Shown: positions 24,104 to 33,067 of the stretch, one piece after another | Layout: every line of letters starts with the position of its first letter | Position numbering within the stretch: the first letter of the stretch is position 1 | Assembly: GCA_023410575.1 (NCBI GenBank) | Contig: JAEYPP010000003.1 | Span: 1 to 64,000 of the forward strand | Direction of reading: 5' to 3' | From: Bacillota bacterium | GTDB taxonomy: Bacteria; Bacillota; Clostridia; Lachnospirales; Lachnospiraceae | DNA: 64,000 bases | Translations under genes and position numbers: made by a program | Notes under the pieces: generated by a model | Databases searched by the model: none | The model's input: only the letters and a program-made list of their open reading frames with translations | What the model was told of the DNA's origin: nothing

Positions 24104-24598
24104 TTATTTGTTTTTTCTTTTTAAAAATTCAAAATCATTCTCTTTATATTTAAACATAATGAATGCTGCACATAAAAACACACCGCAAACAATATACATA
24201 TCAGCAACATTAAAGACTGGAAAATCGATTAACTCAAAATAAATGAAGTCGATTACATATCCATGAATAATACGATCGATAAGATTATTGCCAATTGCGC
24301 CTGCACCAACAATGACACATAATACTCGAATCGGTGTATAATATGTCACTAGAGGGAGTTTAAAGAAAATATATACTAAGAAAATTGTCATTAGTAATGC
24401 TAATCCGATAAGAAATATCGACTTTCCACTAAATATTCCCCATGCTGCTCCATCATTTTCATGATATACCAAACGAAGAACATTTGGGATAATTGTCTTT
24501 GAGTCACCATTCATAAAAGCTGTTCTAGCTAAGTATTTTGTTACCTGGTCGATACCTAGTAAAAGTATCAACAAAAGTAAGTACTTTATTCTTTTCAT
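24104..24598 (-). CDS. lspA: Lipoprotein signal peptidase (signal peptidase II)
   Basis: About 164 aa from the ATG at 24598, which has AGGA eight bases upstream and begins with MKRIKYLLLL. Four membrane segments are visible. The two catalytic aspartates lie in NNLIDRIIHGYVIDF and FPVFNVADMYIV, the usual LspA motifs. It cleaves signal peptides of diacylglyceryl-modified prolipoproteins in the membrane. The lspA-rluD pair is conserved across Firmicutes. The gene follows aroB by about ten bases. Confidence 0.95.
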   Translation of the reverse strand: MKRIKYLLLLILLLGIDQVTKYLARTAFMNGDSKTIIPNVLRLVYHENDGAAWGIFSGKSIFLIGLALLMTIFLVYIFFKLPLVTYYTPIRVLCVIVGAGAIGNNLIDRIIHGYVIDFIYFELIDFPVFNVADMYIVCGVFLCAAFIMFKYKENDFEFLKRKNK

Positions 24599-24608
24599 AA
24601 GATAATTC

Positions 24609-25712
24609 CTATCCTTCCACTCCACTTAAATAATTAATTGCCATCATAATCTCATCTTTTGAAACGGTTGTATCAACGATAGCAGAACCAACTCGCTGTA
24701 TTAATACAAATTTGATCATTCCCGCATCAACTTTCTTATCCTTGTGCATAACGGATAAGATATCATTTGCTGTTAATCCAGAAATCGAAGTTGGAAGTTG
24801 AAAACTTGATATTGTCTGTTTGATATCTAAAAATTCTTTTTCCGTAATAAGATTACGCTTCATGGAAATATAAGAAGCACCAACCATACCAATAGCAACA
24901 CATTCACCGTGTAAAAGTTTAAAATCCATTAATTTTTCAACTGCATGACCAATGCTATGCCCAAAATTAAGTAACGCTCGTTCTCCTTGCTCTTTTGGAT
25001 CATGTTCAACAACCTCTCGCTTAATCTCACAGCTACGTTGTACTAAAGGTAAAACAACTGATTGATCCTGTTGTTTGATTGCTTCACAGTTTTCTTTCAT
25101 CCAATTATAATAGGTGTCATCTTTAATTAAACCATGCTTAATTATCTCACCCATACCAGATAAATACTCCTTATCTTTTAGTGTCTTTAATGAAGAAAGG
25201 TTCATATAGACACCAGAAGGCATATAAAAAGCACCTACCATATTTTTATAGGCTGAGAAATCAACCCCTGTTTTTCCACCAATACTAGAATCCACCATTG
25301 ATAAAAGTGATGTTGGAACCTGAAAGAAACGGATGCCACGTAGATAGGTTGCCGCTGTAAATCCAGTTAAATCGCCGACAACTCCACCACCTAATGCTAT
25401 AAGAACATCATTACGATCAAACGAATGATGTATTAGATATTCATAAAGAGCTTGAACTGTTGATAAACATTTATTTTCCTCACCAGCAGTAAAGGTATAT
25501 ACAAATACAGATTTAGCAACCTTTTTCAGTACTTTTTCTAAAGCTGTCGCATGAAGTGGCCCAACATTAGAATCCGTGACAATCGCTACCTTTCGATTAA
25601 GTAAGTTAAACTGTGAAATCTCTGACTCGATAAAATCTACATCTTGTCCTAATATGATATCATAACATGGTGCATTGTTATAATAAACTGGTATACGTAC
25701 CGTATCTAGCAT
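24609..25712 (-). CDS. aroB: 3-dehydroquinate synthase
   Basis: 367 aa from the ATG at 25712 (AAGGAG seven bases upstream; the longer frame starts at a TTG inside that site). Conserved pieces are ALGGGVVGDLTGFTAATYLRG for NAD binding, QVPTSLLSMVDSSIGGKTGV, and the zinc ligands in NFGHSIGHAVEKL and LLHGECVAIGM. It makes 3-dehydroquinate from DAHP, the second step of aromatic amino acid synthesis. Its place between divIVA and lspA is unusual compared with a shikimate operon; no other aro gene is in the window. Confidence 0.96.
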   Translation of the reverse strand: MLDTVRIPVYYNNAPCYDIILGQDVDFIESEISQFNLLNRKVAIVTDSNVGPLHATALEKVLKKVAKSVFVYTFTAGEENKCLSTVQALYEYLIHHSFDRNDVLIALGGGVVGDLTGFTAATYLRGIRFFQVPTSLLSMVDSSIGGKTGVDFSAYKNMVGAFYMPSGVYMNLSSLKTLKDKEYLSGMGEIIKHGLIKDDTYYNWMKENCEAIKQQDQSVVLPLVQRSCEIKREVVEHDPKEQGERALLNFGHSIGHAVEKLMDFKLLHGECVAIGMVGASYISMKRNLITEKEFLDIKQTISSFQLPTSISGLTANDILSVMHKDKKVDAGMIKFVLIQRVGSAIVDTTVSKDEIMMAINYLSGVEG

Positions 25713-25787
25713 ATATCTAATCTCCTTCAAGTACTACATTTTAACTTTCGCCAATGTTCTATACAACTAAATCATTCAATTGCACAT

Positions 25788-26576
25788 CTAGTCTTCTTCA
25801 TCCTCTAGACTAAAAAATGAGAAATCATCCTTATTCATGTCACGTTTCTTATGTTTATCAGAAGTTTTTTCTACTTCATCTGATTTTATGTCGTTATGTT
25901 TATATCCCTTCGTACCTTTATCCATTGTATTCATAAAGGCATCATCAAACTCTACTTGAAATTCCTCTTGTTCCATTTGGCTTGATTCTCTTGCTGCAGC
26001 TACCTCTTGGTCTTTCTCATAAGACATCTGTGTATCATAATCTTGATGACTTCTTAAATCTTTTTCTTCAAAAGATTTTGTATCTTTCGCTTCCTGTGAT
26101 GGAATAAATGACTCTAATCTTGCAATGTTAAGATTAAAAGGTTCACTCTCAATTAATTCCATTTGAGCTTCTGCCAGTTTTTTAAACTGTAATTTATATT
26201 TTTCATATTGCTGAACTAATTGAATTGTCTGATTATGGATACGCTCCAATTCATTCTTTGCATCGGCAACAATGAGTTGGGATCGTGTACGTGCTTCACG
26301 TTCGATACTTTTTGCTTTTTCCTCCGCAGCTGATTTTGTATCTTCTGCTGTCTTTTCTGCTAATACAAGAGCTTTTTGCAATGTCTTTTCAATTGTTTTG
26401 TAATATTGAATTCCTTCGGTCAGTACCGTAACTTTATCATTTAATTCCATATTCTCACGATAAATCGTCTCATAGCTTTTTAATACTTCACGAAAAAAAC
26501 CATCTACATCCTTCTTATCATAACCTAAACCACCAGACTTAAAAGATTTACTTTGAATCTCAATTGGTGTAATCAT
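25788..26576 (-). CDS. divIVA: DivIVA cell-pole and septum protein
   Basis: 262 aa. The N-terminus (ITPIEIQSKSFKSGGLGYDK, then KDVDGFFREVLKSYE) is the membrane-curvature-sensing DivIVA domain, followed by a coiled coil (~30-150) and a long charged C-terminal tail rich in Glu, Asp and Lys that is probably disordered. DivIVA marks septa and poles and recruits Min proteins, among others; minCDE lie ~10 kb away. AGGAGG precedes the ATG. The position after ylmH is the standard Firmicute order. Confidence 0.93.
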   Translation of the reverse strand: MITPIEIQSKSFKSGGLGYDKKDVDGFFREVLKSYETIYRENMELNDKVTVLTEGIQYYKTIEKTLQKALVLAEKTAEDTKSAAEEKAKSIEREARTRSQLIVADAKNELERIHNQTIQLVQQYEKYKLQFKKLAEAQMELIESEPFNLNIARLESFIPSQEAKDTKSFEEKDLRSHQDYDTQMSYEKDQEVAAARESSQMEQEEFQVEFDDAFMNTMDKGTKGYKHNDIKSDEVEKTSDKHKKRDMNKDDFSFFSLEDEED

Positions 26577-26590
26577 AATCTATCTTCCTC

Positions 26591-27385
26591 CTAAGCATAT
26601 ATTAATAAATTAGCGTAAATACGTCCCTTTTTTGTCATATTTCCTTGACTTTCAAATCGAAATTTACCAAAGCCTCGAACTGAAACTACATCTCCTTCTC
26701 TAAGCATATAGCTATTAGAAGTAATAAGTCTTGCATTAACAAAAACCTTCTCTCCCTCAATTAAACCAACAATACTACTTCTCGAAGTATGAAATGCTAA
26801 TGCAATCATAGCATCAAGTCGCAAGGAGGATACACTACCAGTAAGCTCTTTAAAATTCACATTGGTATCTTTCGGCTTTTCCTTTGCAATCTCAACAATC
26901 ACATTCGTATGTCGAATACGTTCTAGTTGACTTTGAATATATTCACTAATCATTGTATCGCAGTAGCAATAAGCTTTCTTTCCTACTACTTGGATATCAC
27001 CTATCTTATTTCTAGTAGTTCCAAGATTCATAATGGAGCCTAGATAGTCGCGATGATCCAACTGAGTGGCAAACTTTTCACTTGTAGGTCTTATGTGTAA
27101 ACAAGCAATCGGAAATTCTTCTTCTTTTGCATCCTTCGTGCCTGTAATATCTTTGCTTGGCATCTCTAAATCACCATAAAAGCATACAATAACACGTTCT
27201 GCCTCTTCATATCCACCATATAAAGAATATGGGATTGGAGGCAATTCTTTTACCATACTATGAAATATACTGATTTCATTGAGATTCAAGAAATCAGTAT
27301 ATGTTCGAATTTCCTTATGATAAGCTTTCTTAGCCAGCTCTAATATACGTCTGGAAAGTATTGTTTCAGCTTTTTCTAACTTCAT
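26591..27385 (-). CDS. ylmH: YlmH, S4-domain RNA-binding protein
   Basis: 264 aa. The C-terminal third is an S4 domain (SLRLDAMIALAFHTSRSSIV, GLIEGEKVFVNARLI, SYMLREGDVVSVRGFGKF), and the N-terminal part matches the YlmH fold with DYLGSIMNLGTTRNKIGDI. In Bacillus and Streptococcus YlmH belongs to the division cluster and is linked to ribosome rescue of peptidyl-tRNA. It lies 15 bases upstream of divIVA. Confidence 0.93.
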   Translation of the reverse strand: MKLEKAETILSRRILELAKKAYHKEIRTYTDFLNLNEISIFHSMVKELPPIPYSLYGGYEEAERVIVCFYGDLEMPSKDITGTKDAKEEEFPIACLHIRPTSEKFATQLDHRDYLGSIMNLGTTRNKIGDIQVVGKKAYCYCDTMISEYIQSQLERIRHTNVIVEIAKEKPKDTNVNFKELTGSVSSLRLDAMIALAFHTSRSSIVGLIEGEKVFVNARLITSNSYMLREGDVVSVRGFGKFRFESQGNMTKKGRIYANLLIYA

Positions 27386-27508
27386 AATTTTCCCTTATCT
27401 ATAAGTTATTCCTATTACCTTACCGATATATGACCTAATCCACTTACTTTAATATACTATGTCTTGTGCAAACTTAATTTATGCTTTTCTCATATAAGTC
27501 TGTGCCTG

Positions 27509-27757
27509 TTACAAAAGTATCTGCTCAATGCATGATAAGAGTAGAACTACTACAATTGGTGAAAGATCAGATACAGGAGTATGAAAAACAGAGTGTTTCA
27601 TTAATATCTGAATCGGTAACAATATCGGTTCAAGAAGAAAAGTTAATATCTTCTTGAAAAAATTAATATGGATTATACCCATTAAAATATATAGCAGTAA
27701 TAGTACTTCTAAAATCATAACAAAGATCGAAATCGATTTTAGTACAATCAGTGTCAT
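27509..27757 (-). CDS. YggT family membrane protein
   Basis: 82 aa with two hydrophobic segments, the usual YggT/YlmG plan. MGIIHINFFKKILTFLLEPI followed by LLPIQILMK stands for the P-L-x-P-I-type central motif of the family. YlmG-type proteins help division-site placement, nucleoid organisation or osmotic protection. The start lies one base beyond the sepF stop, so the two are co-transcribed. Confidence 0.88.
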   Translation of the reverse strand: MTLIVLKSISIFVMILEVLLLLYILMGIIHINFFKKILTFLLEPILLPIQILMKHSVFHTPVSDLSPIVVVLLLSCIEQILL

Positions 27758-27758
27758 A

Positions 27759-28376
27759 TTAAAATTCCTTATTCAAAGTTGGAACTTCAAATCCATTCTG
27801 TCGAATTAAATCAAGATAATCTCCTGAAATATCTACACTATCTGGAGAGATGATAAAGATATAACTAGATATCTGATGTAATTTGCCGTTCAAAGAATAC
27901 ACAGCCCCTGAAACAAAATCCATTACACGCTGTGCAATATCCACATCGAATCCTTCCAGATTAATTACAGCGGCACGACCTGATAAGAGCATATCACATA
28001 TGTCTTGAGAATCTTCAAAACTAGTTGGTTTCATAATGCAAACTTCTAATCCTCTAACTGCATTACGAATTGGCACAACTTTGTTAACAGGAGGTGTTGG
28101 TTTCTCGATTTTTTGCTTTCTAATCTCATTAAAATTTGTAGTACTGCTATTCATAGAACTAGAATTCATTGATGATCCGCCAGAAAAAGAATAATCATCG
28201 GAAGCTACACTTCTTGATGTAGCAAAAGATTTCTTTTCTTGTCTCTTTTGCTCAAGCTTTTCAGCCTTTTTTCTTTCTTTTGATTCTTCCTCTTGTACGT
28301 AATCATCATATTCTTCATTATCATCATCTTCTGTTAATTTCAATGAATCTAAAATGTTTTTAAATAAGTTTGCCAT
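27759..28376 (-). CDS. sepF: SepF cell division protein
   Basis: 205 aa. An N-terminal amphipathic helix (MANLFKNILDSLKL) would bind the membrane. A long acidic and Ser/Asn-rich linker follows (~15-105), with SMNSSSMNSSTTN. The SepF core (from ~107) is seen as EVCIMKPTSFEDSQDICDML, AAVINLEGFDVDIAQRVMDF and GAVYSLNGKLHQISSYIFII. SepF links FtsZ to the membrane and rings the septum. The linker is longer than in Bacillus (whole protein ~150 aa). Confidence 0.95.
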   Translation of the reverse strand: MANLFKNILDSLKLTEDDDNEEYDDYVQEEESKERKKAEKLEQKRQEKKSFATSRSVASDDYSFSGGSSMNSSSMNSSTTNFNEIRKQKIEKPTPPVNKVVPIRNAVRGLEVCIMKPTSFEDSQDICDMLLSGRAAVINLEGFDVDIAQRVMDFVSGAVYSLNGKLHQISSYIFIISPDSVDISGDYLDLIRQNGFEVPTLNKEF

Positions 28377-28398
28377 AGCACAATCTCCTATCTATCCT

Positions 28399-29127
28399 TT
28401 ATTCATGACAAGTAAGTCCATTATCCGACTTCTCTTGTGTATTGTAATTGCGCTCACCAAAAATTCCAGTCCCTACACGTACCATTGTTGCGCCCTCTTC
28501 TATTGCTACTTCATAATCGCCTGTCATTCCCATAGACAAGACATCCATACTTACATTATCAATGTTTTTCGCATTGATGTCAACACATAATTGGCGCATT
28601 TTTTTAAAATAGGAACGATTTTCCTCAGCATTATCTGTGAATGGAGCAACTGTCATAAGTCCCTTAATACGTATTGAACTTAGCTTTGCAATATTCTCCA
28701 CCAAATTCATAACTTCTTGTGTCTTTAACCCAAATTTCGTATCTTCTTGTGCTACATTTACTTCAACTAATATATTGACAACAACATTCTTCTTTTTTGC
28801 TTCCAAATCAATCTGTTCCGCCAAACGATAAGAATCAACTGAGTGTATTAACTCCACTTTATCAACAATATATTTTACTTTATTACGTTGCAGATGTCCA
28901 ATCATATGCCATTTGATATCTTTTGGCATAATTTCATATTTTTCACAAAGTTCTTGTACTTTATTTTCACCAAAGTTACGTTCACCAGCATCATAGGCTT
29001 CCTGCAACATTGCAATTGGTTTTGTTTTTGTAACATCAATTAACGTAATCTCTTCTTCTACTCTATGACATCTGGTACAAGCAGCTCGTATCCTTTTTTT
29101 GACTTCTTTAATATTATCTTGAATCAT
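28399..29127 (-). CDS. ylmE: YggS/YlmE-family PLP homeostasis protein
   Basis: 242 aa, a single-domain alanine-racemase-type barrel that binds pyridoxal phosphate. VTKTKPIAMLQEAYDAGERN holds the PLP lysine, followed by FGENKVQEL and KWHMIGHLQRNKVKYI. LSMGMTGDYEVAIEEGATMV and RVGTGIFGER end the domain. These proteins keep free PLP in balance. The gene precedes sepF, as in Bacillus. Confidence 0.95.
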   Translation of the reverse strand: MIQDNIKEVKKRIRAACTRCHRVEEEITLIDVTKTKPIAMLQEAYDAGERNFGENKVQELCEKYEIMPKDIKWHMIGHLQRNKVKYIVDKVELIHSVDSYRLAEQIDLEAKKKNVVVNILVEVNVAQEDTKFGLKTQEVMNLVENIAKLSSIRIKGLMTVAPFTDNAEENRSYFKKMRQLCVDINAKNIDNVSMDVLSMGMTGDYEVAIEEGATMVRVGTGIFGERNYNTQEKSDNGLTCHE

Positions 29128-29188
29128 TGTATCCTCCTATAGCGCATAAAACCGTGCACTTTATCTTACCTTTCTTAATCACATACAA

Positions 29189-30577
29189 TTAGTATATGAC
29201 ACCTTCTTCAACGACAAGCTCAGCATTTAATGCAATATGATCATATTTCGATAATCCCTGAGATGTTCCCTTTTTCACAATGACATATTCTGAATTTTCG
29301 GATATTCTTTCAATTCTTCGAAACACAGCATAACCTTTATTAACATTAAATACACCTTCTAATTTACCAACCATACTGATTGGAAAACGGTCACCCGTTT
29401 CATTATTTCTAATATAATTATTGTATTCGAACGTGTCTTTACTTACATAGGAATAGTCTTCATCTTTGTAATATACTTCACATGCGGTAAAGGTTGGAAT
29501 TATCTCGCTTAATTTCTCATCAAACACTTCAAGCATAACTCCCTGTTCATTAGTATTACCACCTTTAACTAAATAGTTATTCGGAATCAGATAGAATTCC
29601 TTTTCACAGATAGCTGATTTAGGAATCTTAAGTCCTGTATCGCCTAGATTATTAATATCGATCTCAATAAATCGCTCTTTGCAGTATTTTACAACATAAC
29701 GGTCCATCTCAATACGTAAAAACCATTGGTTCTGTTCCTGGTATACACGAAATGGAGCTTTTACTGTTAATTGATCTAATTGAAACGTAAAGGTAATCGA
29801 TGATTTGTCTTCTAACTGTTTCGCTAATGTTTCATCTATTGGAGCTGTAATTGCCCAATTATTATCTGTAATTAATTTATATACTGGCTGCCCAGCCTCA
29901 ATAATATCGGTTGATCTTAAGTTCTTACGTAGATAATTCGTTTGATCAAAAATATCAGGTGTAATACCGGATTCTTTTAAACCACTATAATTATCTGAGT
30001 AATATGATATGATTCCTGCTTGGCTACTCTTAACAACTTCAAATGATGAAGAAATACCTGTTTCATCTACAATCGACTCCATATTGGCTAGTAGATTCTC
30101 ATCGATTACTTCCTGAATCTTTGTAGAAAGATCATCTTTAAAATTATAATTATACGAAAAACTTTGGTCATTCATCTGTTTCTTGTATTTAAAAATAGTA
30201 TTCTTGACATCATTAATATCATCTTCCGACATAACTACATTCATACTATAGTCGGTGAGTTTTTCATAAATACTTTTACTTTCGTCAAGAGAGTATACCG
30301 TTGAATTCTTAGCTATTTTAGCTCCATCTCGAAAATAATAATTCACATACCCAGAACGGTTTGCTAACACTTCTGTTTCTTCCCGTGTAATAATTCCAGT
30401 TACTACATTATCTTGTGCTAAACCCTGCTCTGTCACCTCATAAATAGAAACTTTTGGTTTCGTTATGTATAAAAAGACATTAAGACCTGTATAAATTAAG
30501 ATAATAAAAAAAATAATTAGACCTATATTTATATTAACACGCTTCGGTACACGCTGAACTTTTTTATTTCGCTGCAT
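29189..30577 (-). CDS. HlyD-like membrane adaptor at head of ylm operon
   Basis: 462 aa. One membrane segment (~15-38) is followed by a large outside part. The segment TGIITREETEVLANRSGYVNYYF looks like a biotinyl-lipoyl-type hairpin of HlyD/CusB adaptors, and the centre (~110-200) is likely coiled coil. Similar proteins stand next to ylmE-sepF in Lachnospiraceae; their function is unknown and no exporter is adjacent. The conserved location suggests a role in division or envelope assembly. It is probably the first gene of the ten-gene operon. Confidence 0.75.
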   Translation of the reverse strand: MQRNKKVQRVPKRVNINIGLIIFFIILIYTGLNVFLYITKPKVSIYEVTEQGLAQDNVVTGIITREETEVLANRSGYVNYYFRDGAKIAKNSTVYSLDESKSIYEKLTDYSMNVVMSEDDINDVKNTIFKYKKQMNDQSFSYNYNFKDDLSTKIQEVIDENLLANMESIVDETGISSSFEVVKSSQAGIISYYSDNYSGLKESGITPDIFDQTNYLRKNLRSTDIIEAGQPVYKLITDNNWAITAPIDETLAKQLEDKSSITFTFQLDQLTVKAPFRVYQEQNQWFLRIEMDRYVVKYCKERFIEIDINNLGDTGLKIPKSAICEKEFYLIPNNYLVKGGNTNEQGVMLEVFDEKLSEIIPTFTACEVYYKDEDYSYVSKDTFEYNNYIRNNETGDRFPISMVGKLEGVFNVNKGYAVFRRIERISENSEYVIVKKGTSQGLSKYDHIALNAELVVEEGVIY

Positions 30578-30825
30578 ATTAACCCTTTCTATACTCCATC
30601 CTTTTTTAATTCCGTCATTGATAGATGAACTACTAATATTCCACTCATATCCTCTACCATTATACTAACTTTTTAATGTTTTTTAAATAGTATTTTTATA
30701 AATATAACATTTCTTGCGCCAAATGACGTTAATCTTCATTTTTGCATACTTTTGATGACCTTTTCTGTATAGAAAAAAAATTATGGTGCAAACTACCATT
30801 ACCGAATAAATTAGGAGGTTAATTT

Positions 30826-31026
30826 ATGAAAGTAATTAATAGTATAGCATTAGCACTTGTTGCTATTGGTGCAATCAATTGGGGTTTAGTTGGTTTCTTT
30901 CGTTTTGATTTGGTGAAGTACTTATTTGGAGAGATGACTGTTGTATCAAGAATTATATATGACTTAATCGGTATTGCAGGACTTTACTCCCTGTGCTTCT
31001 TCAACAGAGTTACACGAGATATCTAA
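30826..31026 (+). CDS. DUF378 small membrane protein
   Basis: 66 aa with two hydrophobic helices and the family signature IGAINWGLVGFFRFDLVKYL. DUF378 (Pfam PF04070) proteins are tiny inner-membrane proteins of unknown function. An AGGAGG ribosome-binding site precedes the ATG, and a terminator follows at 31056, so it is a single-gene unit. The leader contains a short hairpin ATGGT/ACCAT. Confidence 0.92.
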   Translation: MKVINSIALALVAIGAINWGLVGFFRFDLVKYLFGEMTVVSRIIYDLIGIAGLYSLCFFNRVTRDI

Positions 31027-31055
31027 TAAGAAACTGCGTAAATATGCAAAAAGCT

Positions 31056-31091
31056 GGGGTTTGTGAATACTAATCACATCCCCTTCTTTTT
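31056..31091 (+). terminator. Intrinsic terminator of the DUF378 gene
   Basis: Stem GGGG...TGTG/CACA.CCCC (31056-31083), then TTCTTTTT on the plus strand. Confidence 0.8.
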
Positions 31092-31259
31092 ATGTAAGAA
31101 CGATTATAAGTTAATCTAAAAAATCGCAATTATCACAAACAAAATGACAACATTTGAATAGCAAGAATTCTAATAAATTGGTAATATTAAGCTACAAGCA
31201 TAAAGTTAAGTTTTTATGTATTATTGCTATAAAAAAATAATATTGAAAAGGAAGACTAA

Positions 31260-32243
31260 ATGGAAAAACAAAGCAAACAAAACCAACCTTTAGTAACACA
31301 TATTTATACTGCTGATCCTTCAGCACATGTTTTTAACGGAAAGATATACATCTATCCTTCTCATGACTTAGCTCATGAATGCGAGGATAATGATAACGGT
31401 GATCAATATGCAATGGAGGATTACCACATCTTATCAATGGATGACATTGATGCTCCTTGCGTTGATAATGGAGAAGCTCTTCACATGAAGAACGTTCCTT
31501 GGGTTAGTAAACAGATGTGGGCACCAGATGCTGCAGAAAAGAATGGAACATATTATTTATTTTTCCCTGCAAGAGACAGTGAAGGTGTTTTTCATATTGG
31601 AGTTGCAACAAGTAACAATCCAGCAGGACCATTTGAACCACAGCCAGATTACATACCAGGAAGCTTTAGTATCGATCCAGCTGTATTAATGGACGATGAT
31701 GGTACTGGATATATTTATTTTGGTGGTCTATGGGGTGGCCAGTTAGAAAAATGGCAAAGTGGCTCCTTTAATGCGAATGAATCAGATCCAGACGTGAATG
31801 GTCCAGCTCTCGGACCGATGGTAGCTGTATTGAGTGATGATCTTCTCTCCTTCAAAGAAGGACCTACTGAAATTCAGATATTAGATGAAGAAGGCAATCC
31901 ATTAAAGGCTGGCGATGAAGATCGTCGTTATTTTGAAGGCCCATGGATGCATAAGTACAATGGAAAATATTACTTGTCTTATTCTACAGGAACTACTCAT
32001 TATATCGTATATGCTATCGGCGACAGTCCAAAAGGCCCATTTACATATAAGGGAAGAATTCTCCAACCTGTTAATGGTTGGACGACACATCATTCGATTG
32101 TAGAATTTAAAGATAAATGGTATCTCTTTTATCATGACTGTTCTTTATCTGGAGGAATCAATCACAAACGTTGCGTTAAGTTTACTGAATTAAAATACAA
32201 TGAAGATGGTACAATTCAAACGATTCATCCATATGAAGATTAA
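31260..32243 (+). CDS. Glycoside hydrolase family 43
   Basis: 327 aa, a lone five-bladed propeller of GH43. The family start THIYTADPSAHVFNGKIYIY supplies the catalytic base aspartate in ADPSA; SIDPAVLMDDDGTGYIYFGG holds the pKa-tuning aspartate, and FFEGPWMHKYNGKYYL-type sequence (YFEGPWMHKYNGKYYLSYS in part) the acid glutamate. No signal peptide is present, so it most likely trims arabinose or xylose from imported arabinoxylan oligomers in the cytosol. It stands alone, with its own weak upstream promoter region. Beta-xylosidase and alpha-L-arabinofuranosidase cannot be told apart from sequence here. Confidence 0.93.
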   Translation: MEKQSKQNQPLVTHIYTADPSAHVFNGKIYIYPSHDLAHECEDNDNGDQYAMEDYHILSMDDIDAPCVDNGEALHMKNVPWVSKQMWAPDAAEKNGTYYLFFPARDSEGVFHIGVATSNNPAGPFEPQPDYIPGSFSIDPAVLMDDDGTGYIYFGGLWGGQLEKWQSGSFNANESDPDVNGPALGPMVAVLSDDLLSFKEGPTEIQILDEEGNPLKAGDEDRRYFEGPWMHKYNGKYYLSYSTGTTHYIVYAIGDSPKGPFTYKGRILQPVNGWTTHHSIVEFKDKWYLFYHDCSLSGGINHKRCVKFTELKYNEDGTIQTIHPYED

Positions 32244-32268
32244 TCGAAAAGATTTATAGAACCGAATA

Positions 32269-32296
32269 AGGAGCTGTTGCTTATGCGACAGCTCCT
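32269..32296. repeat. Palindromic repeat / terminator-like hairpin
   Basis: A 12-bp stem (32269-32280 with 32285-32296, loop TTAT), of the form GGAGCTGTTGC/GCGACAGCTCC. It resembles the GGGCTGTTGCAT hairpins at 54788, 55001 and 59233 and lies 25 bases after the GH43 stop. The T-tail is short, so it is a weak terminator. Confidence 0.6.
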
Positions 32297-32371
32297 CTTA
32301 CATGTAAAATTACGATTACAAATATATGTCGATCTTTATGAGTACCTTACTCATAATATATCATAAATCCT

Positions 32372-32791
32372 TTATAAGGAAACGATTACGAATTTTTTTA
32401 AAGACTCAGGTAGATCCGATTCATTGATGGATATACTAATTATAAAATCTACTTGGAATTTAGTTGATATCAAATCAACCTTCTCAATTATATCTGTTAT
32501 ATCTTCGTTGGACTTACAGGCAATTTTTAAAAAACTATCTAAATAAATCTTTTGTAAATCATGATTACCAGCTATTAAACCACATACAAAACCTAAGAAT
32601 TCTTTGGGAGTATCTACACAATAATCTCTGACATTAATTAAACGAATCCTGTTATTGAGTAAGTACATATTCTTATTACTCTTATCTAGATATACAATAT
32701 TTCCTTTCACCTGGTTTACGTCTGCATTTGCTTTGTCAATCAGAATTTTTGTTTTACCTTTTCCTTTTTCGCCTAAAATAATCTGTATCAT
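32372..32791 (-). CDS. P-loop ATPase-like protein, 139 aa
   Basis: The start is the ATG at 32791 with GGAGGAG six bases upstream; the longer frame has no such site. MIQIILGEKGKGKTKILIDK is a Walker A loop at the very N-terminus. The rest (~20-139) has alternating helices and strands, including NIVYLDKSNKNM and FIISISINES, but no clear Walker B. Similar small proteins occur in Lachnospiraceae and are sometimes annotated as pilT-like; no pilus genes are near. Function unknown. Confidence 0.75.
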   Translation of the reverse strand: MIQIILGEKGKGKTKILIDKANADVNQVKGNIVYLDKSNKNMYLLNNRIRLINVRDYCVDTPKEFLGFVCGLIAGNHDLQKIYLDSFLKIACKSNEDITDIIEKVDLISTKFQVDFIISISINESDLPESLKKFVIVSL

Positions 32792-32878
32792 CGCAATCTC
32801 CTCCTTATAATATGGATAAAAAGCAATCAATTACATGACACTATTCAGTTACACGGCATTCATATCTATGCAGTATAC

Positions 32879-32904
32879 AAATTTGAAATGTTAATTTCAA
32901 ATTT
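32879..32904. other. AT-rich perfect hairpin
   Basis: AAATTTGAAAT/ATTTCAAATTT (32879-32889 with 32894-32904, loop GTTA) about 165 bases after the carboxypeptidase stop. There is no T-run on the minus strand, so a terminator role is doubtful. Confidence 0.4.
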
Positions 32905-33067
32905 TTCTTGAATAGTTATTTCTTACCTATATTCATTATAATATAATTACTTTTAAAAGACAATCCTTATTTGGAGAATAATTTAATTATTGTACATTAA
33001 TTTTCAGACATTTTCAGAAACATATTTACCTAATTTAACAAATCTGCACCACATTTTTTGATTGTAA

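Noticed and set aside
32372..32791. PilT twitching-motility ATPase
   Set aside because: Only a Walker A loop is shared; the protein is far too short and no pilus genes are nearby.
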